Under the pieces are notes generated by a model. It was given only the letters and a program-made list of their open reading frames with translations, had not been told where the DNA came from and did not search any database. From positions 1-64,000 of the forward strand of contig NZ_JAHLDM010000022.1 of assembly GCF_018861295.1 (NCBI RefSeq): a stretch of 64,000 bases of DNA, read 5' to 3'. The stretch comes from Clostridium_AD estertheticum_D (lineage in GTDB: Bacteria; Bacillota; Clostridia; Clostridiales; Clostridiaceae). Of this stretch, positions 8,820 to 17,092 are shown in pieces (the first letter of the stretch is position 1; each line of letters opens with the position of its first letter). The position numbers were made by a program, and so were the translations under genes.

Positions 8820-10124
8820 TTATATCATTCCCTTTATACTAAGAGAACACCATCTAACTAATTCACTCATTATTAAACTTCCATCCCAAGGAGAATCATA
8901 GAAGTTCATATACCCTATTTTCACAACTCTGTCTACTCCAAATGTTGTTACTTTGTCCGTAAATTCTAAAACTTTTTCCCTATTCTTAGAAGCTATTCCT
9001 ATAGTTTGTATATTTCTAGTAATTAAAGGACATACATCAAATATATCCTCCACCTCTTTTATAAATATAGTTCGCCCCGTGATTGGTTCCTCAAGCTTTA
9101 TTTCACTATCAATTAATATTGTATATTGAAGTCCTGTGCTTATATAAGCTAGCTTATCAAGGCCTAATAAATATTCTCCTCTTTTATTAATTATCTTAGC
9201 AGCAATAGCCTCTTCTAAATCTAAATTTGTATATCTTTTAGTGATTCTTTCGAATTTTAGACTTATTATTTTAGCTACATCTATTACATTTAATTTACTT
9301 TTCTCTATAAATAACACCTGAGGCGAAGAACATCCCTTTTGACCAAAAACAATTATATCTGTAACCAAATTCTCTAAGTATTCTTCTAAATCATCACTCT
9401 CAATAGCTGATTTATCAAAAACAGCAAAAGAATACTTAGGGCCAAAAATCAAATCCTTACAAGTGGTTTTTTTTGGCATTAGGCAAATATCATCTACTGC
9501 TGCTTTATTTCCCCAAACTATCCTAACATCAGCTTTTAAGGACATCAAAGAATTAAGATTTCTATCAAAACTATCGAAATAAATAAGGGCAATATTCTTA
9601 AGTAAAATATTAGAAGAATATGTTCGGCCTTCATATTCAACATTTATATTTGCTAAAATTATTAATAATTTATATACAACACTTACGCTTTTCTTAGATA
9701 CTCGAAGAATATTAGCATTTTTACATAATATGCTTTGCATAACAGAATAAATTCCAAGTGTAGGCACATTCCCAGCCATCCAATGACATACTATACCCCT
9801 TGGTTGTGCTTTAATGTATTTTTCATCATCTATCTGTACGAATTTATTTAAGTATTCGATATTTTCTAAGTTAAGTTTTAACTGTTTTTCAATATTAACC
9901 TTTTTCAAATAGAAACATAAAAACGAAACGCCTTCCATTCTTAATATTTCTCTGTTTTTTGCAATTTTTTTGCTATACTCATTAATTATAAGTATTATAG
10001 CTTCTACTGGAATTTTATGAATTTCCGAAAGATTGTTATTTAAGTAGGTTTCTATTTCGTTAAAATCTTTAAAACTCATACCATTCTCATTAAATTCACC
10101 ATTTAGCTCATAACAATTTATCAT
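8820..10124 (-). CDS. luxC: LuxC-like acyl-CoA/acyl-protein reductase
   Basis: 434 residues, matching the LuxC family of NADPH-dependent reductases that convert acyl-CoA or LuxE-bound acyl groups to aldehydes. The acyl-accepting cysteine is C265 in GQKGCSSPQ; the family motif reads CSSPQ. RIVWGNKAAVDDI near 201 is another family block. An upstream in-frame ATG at 10160 lacks a ribosome site, whereas ATG 10124 follows AGGTAGG and overlaps the luxE stop as ATGA, implying translational coupling. No luciferase genes are present, so bioluminescence is not implied. The aldehyde product is unknown; the neighbouring genes suggest reduction of an acid activated by the ligase or by LuxE. Confidence 0.87.
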   Translation of the reverse strand: MINCYELNGEFNENGMSFKDFNEIETYLNNNLSEIHKIPVEAIILIINEYSKKIAKNREILRMEGVSFLCFYLKKVNIEKQLKLNLENIEYLNKFVQIDDEKYIKAQPRGIVCHWMAGNVPTLGIYSVMQSILCKNANILRVSKKSVSVVYKLLIILANINVEYEGRTYSSNILLKNIALIYFDSFDRNLNSLMSLKADVRIVWGNKAAVDDICLMPKKTTCKDLIFGPKYSFAVFDKSAIESDDLEEYLENLVTDIIVFGQKGCSSPQVLFIEKSKLNVIDVAKIISLKFERITKRYTNLDLEEAIAAKIINKRGEYLLGLDKLAYISTGLQYTILIDSEIKLEEPITGRTIFIKEVEDIFDVCPLITRNIQTIGIASKNREKVLEFTDKVTTFGVDRVVKIGYMNFYDSPWDGSLIMSELVRWCSLSIKGMI

Positions 10125-11233
10125 TTTCCTACCTCTCTTCGTGCAAAAGTATCTCCACATCCTCTAACTTCAGCTTTGTCTATTCGCGACTTAAATTTAA
10201 AATACTTGCCGTGTCTACCACACAGGCAATCATCTATACCTATAAACTCGCCGACATCTTCAGTTAGGATCGCTTGTGACGGATAACTAGTACCTAAAAT
10301 ACTCATAACCTCTATAATCCCACTTTTTCCAAATTTCACTTCTTCTAATGTTTGTATATCCCTTATAATAATTTCTGCAAAATTAGGGACATGTTTATAC
10401 CCATATTCACAATCAATAAAAACTACTCCTAACTGCTCTACCATTCCATAAAAATCTATTATATTAGAAACTTTAGCCTTAAATACCTGTGCAGCAGTCT
10501 CTGAAAACACTTTTTTCTCTACCCTTTCAGATATTAATTTTTTCCATCCGCCACTATGTAGTAGCTTCATATTTGGCATATTTAATTGTATTTGTTCCTG
10601 TTTTAAAACTTTTAAAAATTTAGACCATAATATATAGGTAAATCCATAAACTATAATTTTCTCATCCTTATGCTTTCGCTCAAATGCACGTAGTCTATCT
10701 ATATTTACCCTAAGTTCATCATTCTCTTTATCCATTACATAACAAATCTCACTTCCAAAAGCACTTACTCCTCTTATCGCTGCACCACGTGCAGTCATGC
10801 TATCCCCTTTTTTATTGCTATCTTCATCATCTATGATAAGCATTGGTCTTCTTTTGGAACCTAAAAAATTTGATAATGTACTTATTAACCCTTGTGTTTG
10901 CCTTATTGAAGTCTTTTTATCTAAATATATTTTGCTAGGGATTCCTGTGGTTGTAGCACTAGAAAGCAACACTCTTGCTACTTTCTCAACCTCGCAAACT
11001 CTAAGATCAAAAGATTTAAACATATTGACAGGTATATATGGAACCTCTTCTAATGTTTTAATGCTATTTATATCTATACCTAATTTTTCATACATAGATT
11101 TTATGTTTAGATTCTCCATATTGTTATCTAGCTGAGATAATATTGTTTTTAAAAGGAGCTTTTCCTTATCTTTCTGATTTAAATTAAACTGTTCACCAAA
11201 CACTAGCTCATCTATAATTTCCGCAATCTCCAA
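10121..11233 (-). CDS. luxE: LuxE-like acyl-protein synthetase
   Basis: About 370 residues of the LuxE/PaaK-type adenylating family. The family block LLHSGGWKKL is present in the middle, and a C-terminal cysteine in VRGCGDTFA corresponds to the residue that carries the acyl group in LuxE. Known LuxE forms acyl-AMP from a free acid and passes the acyl group via this cysteine to LuxC. The GTG at 11242 overlaps the GAGGGTG ribosome site, so TTG 11233, six bases beyond it, is the likely start. The gene begins about 20 bases after the ligase stop and overlaps luxC by four bases. LuxD, the usual thioesterase partner, is absent. Confidence 0.85.
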   Translation of the reverse strand: MEIAEIIDELVFGEQFNLNQKDKEKLLLKTILSQLDNNMENLNIKSMYEKLGIDINSIKTLEEVPYIPVNMFKSFDLRVCEVEKVARVLLSSATTTGIPSKIYLDKKTSIRQTQGLISTLSNFLGSKRRPMLIIDDEDSNKKGDSMTARGAAIRGVSAFGSEICYVMDKENDELRVNIDRLRAFERKHKDEKIIVYGFTYILWSKFLKVLKQEQIQLNMPNMKLLHSGGWKKLISERVEKKVFSETAAQVFKAKVSNIIDFYGMVEQLGVVFIDCEYGYKHVPNFAEIIIRDIQTLEEVKFGKSGIIEVMSILGTSYPSQAILTEDVGEFIGIDDCLCGRHGKYFKFKSRIDKAEVRGCGDTFARREVGK

Positions 11234-11252
11234 TTTTATCACCCTCTTGTTG

Positions 11253-12721
11253 TTACTTAAGTTGTTTAATTAACACCTTACCTGAAGAATTTTTAGGAAG
11301 AGTGCTTAAAAACTCTATATATCTTGGTATTTTATATGAAGGCAATTGTTTTTTACAAAAATCTAAGATATATTTAAAATCTATAAATGTTTTATCCACA
11401 ACTATTACTACAAAGGCTTTTACCGCTTCTCCTAAAATGTCATCCCAAACCCCAATAACAACGCATTCTACTACTTCTGGAATTTGTAATATTATATCTT
11501 CTATTTCTTTAGGACTTATTCTAATACCACCACTTTTAATAATATTTTTTTCTCTTGAAACTATATATATAAACCCCTCATCATCTACTTTTGCTATATC
11601 TCCCGTATATAAATATCCTTGCTTTAGAACTTTATCTGTTTCTTCCTTATCATTAAAATATCCCTTCATTATATTGTCGCCTTGAGCAACAACCTCTCCT
11701 ATTTCACCAGATTTCACTCTATTTCCTTCACTATTTAAAACAAAAAGCTCTGTTCCCTTAATTCCATGTCCTATTGAATTCATCTTTTCCTTAATTAAGC
11801 ATGGTGGTAAATAAGATAACCTTGCTGTAGCCTCAGTTTGACCGTACATTATAAATATATCTACGCCTCCCAAAATATCTATAAGTTGTTTTATAAATAT
11901 CTCTGGTAGCTTTCCACCTGCTTGAGTTATATACCTTAATGTTGGGAACTTAGTATTCTTCATATCAGTCATTCTAAGCAATATTTGATAAGTACTAGGA
12001 ACACCTGAAAAACCTGTACAATTATACTTATTTATATCCTCAAGAACTGTTTGTGGAAACATAAATTTATTATTAATTACTAGACTTCCCCCTACTCTAA
12101 AATGAGTATGTAAAATTGAAGTACCATAACAATAATAAAAAGGAAGCACCGTTTCCACTCTATCATTATTTGTAAGTTCCAAGTATTCTATTATAGAATT
12201 TGTATTGTATATAAGATTATAATGGGTAAGCATTACTCCCTTAGGATTACCTGTAGACCCAGAAGTAAACAATATTACAGCTACATCTTCTTTTATATTT
12301 ATATTATCTTTATTGTTATTTTCCTGATTAGAACTTAAATTAGATCCATTTTTATCTGTATATATTTCAACATCTTTATAATCAAGTGACTTTATTTTTT
12401 CACAAAATTTGTTTTGAGTAAAAATCACCTTAATATTTAGAGAGTCAATAATATACTTTATCTCATTACTACTTAAAGCTGGATTAATAGGAACACATAT
12501 GACCCCGCTTTTAATTATTCCAAAGTAGTTTTCAATAAAGAAATTAGAATTTTCCGAAACTAAAAGTACAGCATTCTTTTTTGATAAATTCTTGTTTATT
12601 AAGAAAGAAGCTTTTTTTTTACATTTTCATAAACTTCTTTATAGCTAATCTCATTTTTAAAGATAACAGATGTTTTATTAAGTTTTGATGAATTCTCGAA
12701 AATGTAATCTGTAAATGTCAT
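11253..12721 (-). CDS. AMP-forming acyl ligase, reading frame shifted at an A9 run
   Basis: The start ATG (12719-12721) overlaps the acyl carrier protein stop as ATGA. The first frame ends at TAA 12599-12601 after 40 residues. The next frame continues without a stop to 11253 and completes an about 489-residue ANL-family ligase if one base is re-read at 12612-12620. The 5' part supplies the N-terminal region (ENSNFFIENYFGIIKSG follows the shift). Motifs include LFTSGSTGNPKGVML, YGQTEATAR, YTGDIAKVDDEG and the C-terminal catalytic lysine in LPKNSSGKVLIK. The A-run reads AAA AAA AAG in the first frame, a dnaX-like slippery site. Likely function is activating a carboxylic acid and loading it on the adjacent ACP or CoA. 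If no shift occurs, the gene is inactive. Confidence 0.8.
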
Positions 12722-12960
12722 ATCTCAATACCATACTTGCCAACTATTTTCTTAATATCACCTATAGTATACATTCTAGAAATATCCACCACATTTAAAG
12801 CTATATCAAAAACTTCTTCTAAACTTGTTATAAGTTCTACATGTCCAATAGAATCCCAATTTTCTATCTCATCTGGTCCCATATCATCATTTATATCCTC
12901 AATTTTTTTTATATCAAATACATCACGTAACACCTTGTTTAGTTTTTCTAAATTGCTCAT
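12718..12960 (-). CDS. Acyl carrier protein
   Basis: An 80-residue acidic protein with the phosphopantetheine attachment serine in WDSIGHVEL (S37), in the four-helix size class of discrete carrier proteins. A TAGGAGGAA ribosome site precedes the ATG. It is the first gene after the sigma-54 promoter at 12999-13015 and overlaps the ligase gene by four bases. This places it with the ligase, LuxE and LuxC rather than with fatty acid synthesis. It presumably carries the acyl group made by the ligase; the chain is unknown. Confidence 0.87.
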   Translation of the reverse strand: MSNLEKLNKVLRDVFDIKKIEDINDDMGPDEIENWDSIGHVELITSLEEVFDIALNVVDISRMYTIGDIKKIVGKYGIEI

Positions 12961-12998
12961 AGTAATTCCTCCTAAATATTAATGTTTTATTATATACA

Positions 12999-13015
12999 AA
13001 GCAATATTCATGCCA
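12999..13015 (-). promoter_or_regulatory. Sigma-54 (-24/-12) promoter of the acp-ligase-luxE-luxC operon
   Basis: The minus-strand reading is TGGCATGAATATTGCTT with correct spacing. It lies about 40 bases before the acyl carrier protein start and directly abuts the terminator of the methylase gene. Confidence 0.86.
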
Positions 13016-13050
13016 AAAGAGATTATACTTCTCCAAGTATAATCTCTTTT
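13015..13050 (-). terminator. Terminator overlapping the methylase stop codon
   Basis: A perfect 16-bp stem (13015-13030 and 13035-13050) with a four-base loop contains the last codons and the stop of the methylase gene and ends in four T residues on the minus strand. Its final base is also the first base of the sigma-54 -24 element. Confidence 0.8.
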
Positions 13051-14777
13051 TCTTCTTCATTAAGGTTAAAGTAATCATATAAATAATTTTCATCTGTGCC
13101 CTTATACTCCATCATGGTTGGAATGCATAATTTCATTAAGTTATTTGGATAATACTCATATGCATCCTCACCTAGTTTTTTCGCAAAGGTCTTAAAATAG
13201 AATTCGTATATTTTACTATTTAATATGTATAATAAAAAATCATAAGTAACCTCAGTATCTTCTTTTAATGTAAGTGCATATACATCTGCACTAAAATAAC
13301 TTCCCGTGTCAAGAGCAAATCTGTTACTACTCGCTTTAAACGGAAAAATTATCTTTTCACCTTCGAATATACTTTGATTTCTTCCCCATTGAAGTTCATA
13401 CCATTTTCTAATACCCTTTTGACACTCCCTTCTTTTTAGAAGCTTTTCCTTCTGTAGTCCAATATAAGCTATAGCATTATTATATTCTTTAGGATTACAA
13501 ATTAAATCTGAATATATTATATAACTATCTTGCCTTAAAATTATATTTTTTTCTATGTAACTACTCTTAATCCAAGGTTTTATTATATTCTTTTCAATAT
13601 TTTTTCTTAGTAAAGTATCCTTATTTAGTACGAAAGCTTTATCACACCCAGTTATTATTCCCTGATAGCTATAACATATATTACTAAGCTCAGTATGTTT
13701 TTGTTGTTTTATTTTTTTTATTATGGTTCTCACTTTCTCATCTACTAAAACCCAACCCTTATCATCTAGTTCTTTTTTATTTAGCATAAAAGCGTTGAAT
13801 TTATTGCCACCTTTTAAAAATACATTATTATAAAATTCTTTTTTTTCTTTACCTTTTACGGTCAATGGCTTTATAATTTCAATTTGATTATCAGGGGTTT
13901 TATGATTTGTTATAAATATAATTAAAGGGTCTATCCCTACATTTTTAAATGGTCTTATACCATAAAAATCTATCATTTTATCTATAGTGTAGCCTTCCCT
14001 TAATAGTTTCCTCAAATCTTCTCCACTAGGTGATTCTATAAAGTATCTTGAAGTAATAAATGTAAGTTTCCCACCCTCACTTAAATCTTCTAATGCTTTC
14101 TCAAAAAAACAATATGATAAGTCACCTTTATCTCTGTATACTTTTTTATATTTTATTTTTAAAAATGAAGCATACTCGTTATCTATAGATTTTTTGCCAA
14201 CATAAGGTGGATTTCCTATTACGATATCATATTTACATTCGTTCTCATATAATAAAAAATCCTTATTAAAAATATTTACAAGTATGCAACCCTTGCTTAA
14301 ATCATATAAATCAATAACAAGAATTTTTAATGCTATATCATCAATGTCAAATCCGAACAAGTTATATCTTATTATATGGTCATCAATGCTTTTTTCATTT
14401 AACTTTAATCCATTTTTCTCATTAATAAAGCTCAAATTATCCTTATATAAATTTTTAAGAAATTTAAAACAACAAATCAAAATATTCCCTGTGCCACAGG
14501 ATGGATCGACAATTCTTATATATGGATTATTTATTATCTGCACTGCTTTTATAGTATTTTCTATCATATAAGAGGTTATAGGTTCTGGAGTGTACACCGT
14601 ACCCTTCTCTTTATTATTTTTTATAAATTCATAATAGCCATCACCAAAACTTTTTTTCCCTGATCTTTCTAATTTTATTTTATAATTTTTAAGAGCAATT
14701 ACTTTATATATATCCTCTATTGGACTTATTATAATATTATATACCTCTTTTATTTCTTTTTTTAATAAATCAAGCAT
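13023..14777 (-). CDS. Orphan N6-adenine DNA methyltransferase, CamA-like
   Basis: A 584-residue adenine methylase. The SAM-binding motif VDPSCGTGN lies near 89-97 and the catalytic NPPY near 188-191; a TaqI-type recognition domain fills the C-terminal half. From memory, the sequence is clearly related to C. difficile CamA (577 residues), sharing blocks such as QGIITGCDKAF, GIRKWYELQWGR and SADVY. CamA is a solitary methylase that modifies the last A of CAAAAA and affects sporulation. No nuclease domain or restriction gene is nearby, so this is probably also an epigenetic, non-restriction enzyme. The recognition site here is inferred, not shown. It forms its own unit with a strong terminator at its stop codon. 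Confidence 0.85.
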   Translation of the reverse strand: MLDLLKKEIKEVYNIIISPIEDIYKVIALKNYKIKLERSGKKSFGDGYYEFIKNNKEKGTVYTPEPITSYMIENTIKAVQIINNPYIRIVDPSCGTGNILICCFKFLKNLYKDNLSFINEKNGLKLNEKSIDDHIIRYNLFGFDIDDIALKILVIDLYDLSKGCILVNIFNKDFLLYENECKYDIVIGNPPYVGKKSIDNEYASFLKIKYKKVYRDKGDLSYCFFEKALEDLSEGGKLTFITSRYFIESPSGEDLRKLLREGYTIDKMIDFYGIRPFKNVGIDPLIIFITNHKTPDNQIEIIKPLTVKGKEKKEFYNNVFLKGGNKFNAFMLNKKELDDKGWVLVDEKVRTIIKKIKQQKHTELSNICYSYQGIITGCDKAFVLNKDTLLRKNIEKNIIKPWIKSSYIEKNIILRQDSYIIYSDLICNPKEYNNAIAYIGLQKEKLLKRRECQKGIRKWYELQWGRNQSIFEGEKIIFPFKASSNRFALDTGSYFSADVYALTLKEDTEVTYDFLLYILNSKIYEFYFKTFAKKLGEDAYEYYPNNLMKLCIPTMMEYKGTDENYLYDYFNLNEEEKEIILGEV

Positions 14778-14831
14778 TTATTTTCTCCCACCTATGTTAC
14801 TAAAATTTAGTTTTAACATGTTATTATTTAA

Positions 14832-15467
14832 CTACAAACTCTCATCAACAATAGTTAATATTTCATCCCGTTTTATTCTTCCATTTTCAACTAATTCGTA
14901 ACAACGTTTTTTAACTTTTTCTTTGTAAATTTCATCTTTAATACTAGAAAGGTTTATTTTAACATTTAAAATTGCACTTTCAATAGATGCTTGAAGCATT
15001 AAAACTGATACCCCAGCATCAGAAATCGCATTTTTGTTACCTAACTTAGCTGCTACCATCACATACTCATATGTTTTATATGCTTCTTCTGCTACATTTA
15101 AAGGAACTTCTAAAGCCCCTAAATATCCCTCTTTTATTTTAGCACTTCGTGCTTTCTTATCATCATCGCTTTCCTTTGGAAGTTTAAAAGCTGACATCAG
15201 TATTAAAAAAGCCTCCTTGTCTTTATTCATTAGTTCTAAAAATTTATCCTGATATTTAAGACATTCATCTAGAGTTTTAGAAATAAGTATTTTTTCCTCA
15301 TCACTATATTCATTGTATACCTTCTTACCTATAGTTAAATTAAATACCATAGAACCTAATCCACTGGCTAAAGATGCTGCAAGTGCTGCAACACTTCCAC
15401 CTCCTGGTACAGGTGAATTTGAACCTAATTCATCAATAAATTCTCTTACAGTTTTTTGATCTAACAT
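14832..15467 (-). CDS. Cyclodeaminase/cyclohydrolase family protein (FchA-like)
   Basis: A 211-residue helical protein with the family opening SPVPGGGSVAALAASLASGL near 18-37. The family includes methenyltetrahydrofolate cyclohydrolase (FchA) of purine- and glycine-degrading clostridia and the cyclodeaminase half of FtcD. A one-carbon folate step is the likely role. The ribosome site AAGGGAG precedes the ATG. It lies 55 bases upstream of the methylase gene and 27 bases downstream of an exporter gene, so the three may share a transcript. No other folate genes are visible. Confidence 0.8.
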   Translation of the reverse strand: MLDQKTVREFIDELGSNSPVPGGGSVAALAASLASGLGSMVFNLTIGKKVYNEYSDEEKILISKTLDECLKYQDKFLELMNKDKEAFLILMSAFKLPKESDDDKKARSAKIKEGYLGALEVPLNVAEEAYKTYEYVMVAAKLGNKNAISDAGVSVLMLQASIESAILNVKINLSSIKDEIYKEKVKKRCYELVENGRIKRDEILTIVDESL

Positions 15468-15493
15468 TTTTTATTCTCCCTTCAAAAATCTAA

Positions 15494-16354
15494 TTATTTC
15501 TTTGTTAATATCACTACTGACAAAACAATCATTATACTCCCAATTATAATTCTAGATGAAATAGGCTCTCCTAAAATTATTATTCCTAGTATTAAGCTAA
15601 CTATAGGCTCAATAGTACTTAGAATTGAAGCCTTAGAAGGTCCTATTAGTCTAACCCCTTCTAAAAATGCCATTAAAGCTACCACCGTAGATATAAATGC
15701 TATAAGTAAAATTGCCACAAGTGCATAGAAAGAAATATGGATGCTAAAATTATTAGTGCTCATAGCAGCTATAAACATAACAGTAGCAGATGCACATGAA
15801 ATATAAAAGGTTAATACGTAACTATTAATATTCTTAAATTCTTTATTAGAAGCTCCTAGCACATATAATGAATATAATACTGCCGCTATTAATGCGAGTA
15901 TTATTCCTTTTATGTTAAAACTAACACTTGCCTTATCAATTAAAATATAAATACCCATTAAAGATATAATCAAAGATATAATTTTTCTAGAATATATTTT
16001 TTCTTTATAAAACACATATGCTAATATAGTGACAATAGATGGATATATGTAGAAAATCATACTTGCCATTCCAATGCCTATATAATTATATGACATGTAT
16101 AAACTAGAAGTTGTAAGTGTAAATCCAAATACACCAATAATTAATATTAAAATGGACTGTTTTTTAGTCAATTTCATAGATATACCTTTTGTTTTCAAGT
16201 AATAGAAAAGCATAATTGCTGCAAACAAAAACCTAAGGAACAGTGTACTGTATGCATTTGCTCCTCCTTTATATGACAGTTTCGCAAGTATTGGCATAAT
16301 GCCAAAAGCACTAGCTGATAAAATAATGTATAGAATTCCTTTTGTTTTCTCCAT
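15494..16354 (-). CDS. EamA/DMT-family transporter
   Basis: About 286 residues with ten hydrophobic segments in two EamA repeats, typical of drug/metabolite exporters. An in-frame ATG seven codons upstream (16375) lies before the AGGAGGG ribosome site, so ATG 16354 is preferred. Substrate cannot be deduced; the neighbours (cyclodeaminase-family protein and nitroreductase) give no clear hint. Confidence 0.82.
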   Translation of the reverse strand: MEKTKGILYIILSASAFGIMPILAKLSYKGGANAYSTLFLRFLFAAIMLFYYLKTKGISMKLTKKQSILILIIGVFGFTLTTSSLYMSYNYIGIGMASMIFYIYPSIVTILAYVFYKEKIYSRKIISLIISLMGIYILIDKASVSFNIKGIILALIAAVLYSLYVLGASNKEFKNINSYVLTFYISCASATVMFIAAMSTNNFSIHISFYALVAILLIAFISTVVALMAFLEGVRLIGPSKASILSTIEPIVSLILGIIILGEPISSRIIIGSIMIVLSVVILTKK

Positions 16355-16452
16355 AGTATCCCTCCTCTTTTTCACATAAATTAAATAACAATTGCATAAC
16401 TATTAAAATTGTACCATTTTTATGTTAATATTTCATCAATTAACTAAAATAA

Positions 16453-16483
16453 GACCCCATGATAACAAAAACATCATAGGGTC
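16453..16483 (-). terminator. Terminator after the nitroreductase gene
   Basis: An 11-bp stem (16453-16463 and 16473-16483, one G-U pair in RNA) with a nine-base loop is followed on the minus strand by TTATTTT, 15 bases after the nitroreductase stop. Confidence 0.75.
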
Positions 16484-16497
16484 CTAGAATAAATTAT

Positions 16498-17040
16498 CTA
16501 TTTAGTATATGCATTATCCCAAGTGTTTGAAAATACAAATTCTTTTACATCTTTTTTATCATAATGTTCTTTACTCTCTGCAATTTCTCCAATTGGGGTT
16601 ATAGCAACTACCTTATAATTTTGTGGAATTGACAATGCTTTTTTGATAATATCCTCATCAATTGCAGCAATCCAACAAGTTCCATACCCCTCATTAGTAG
16701 CAGATAAAACAAAATGCTCCATAGCTATAGCACTATCTACTAAATAATACTCTTTATTTTCTACTTCTCCCGAAGCATTTGGATCCGCAACTACAACTGC
16801 CGTCATTGGCGCATCAATTATTGACTGTGCTGCTAAATTATCCTTGTTCATTATTGCTTTTGAAATTTCCATAAGCTCCTTCTTTTCATCAACTAATATA
16901 AATTTGTAAGAAGTCTTATTTTTCCATGATGGCGACATCATAGCTGCATTAATCATTCTAGCTAACTTTTCTGCATTTACTGGGGTACTTTTAAATTTCT
17001 TAATACTTTTTCTATTTTCAACTACATCATAAAATTCCAT
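16498..17040 (-). CDS. Nitroreductase-family flavoprotein
   Basis: 180 residues from ATG 17040, which follows AAGGAGTG; an upstream in-frame ATG at 17133 has no ribosome site. The opening FYDVVENRKSIKKFKSTPV and the later GYGTCWIAAIDE segment are typical of small FMN-dependent nitroreductases. These reduce nitro groups, quinones or related acceptors with NAD(P)H. The physiological substrate is unknown. It follows the MurJ gene by about 50 bases and has its own terminator. Confidence 0.83.
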   Translation of the reverse strand: MEFYDVVENRKSIKKFKSTPVNAEKLARMINAAMMSPSWKNKTSYKFILVDEKKELMEISKAIMNKDNLAAQSIIDAPMTAVVVADPNASGEVENKEYYLVDSAIAMEHFVLSATNEGYGTCWIAAIDEDIIKKALSIPQNYKVVAITPIGEIAESKEHYDKKDVKEFVFSNTWDNAYTK

Positions 17041-17092
17041 ATAACACACTCCTTTAAATTTAGTATGTGTAATAGTGGCATAAACAATGTAA

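Noticed and set aside
8820..11233. Bioluminescence operon
   Set aside because: LuxC- and LuxE-like genes are present, but luxA, luxB and luxD are absent.
11253..12428. Ligase beginning at GTG 12428
   Set aside because: This would delete the N-terminal domain; family-like coding continues upstream to the A9 run and then to ATG 12721.
13023..14777. Restriction-modification system
   Set aside because: No nuclease domain in the protein and no endonuclease or specificity gene nearby.
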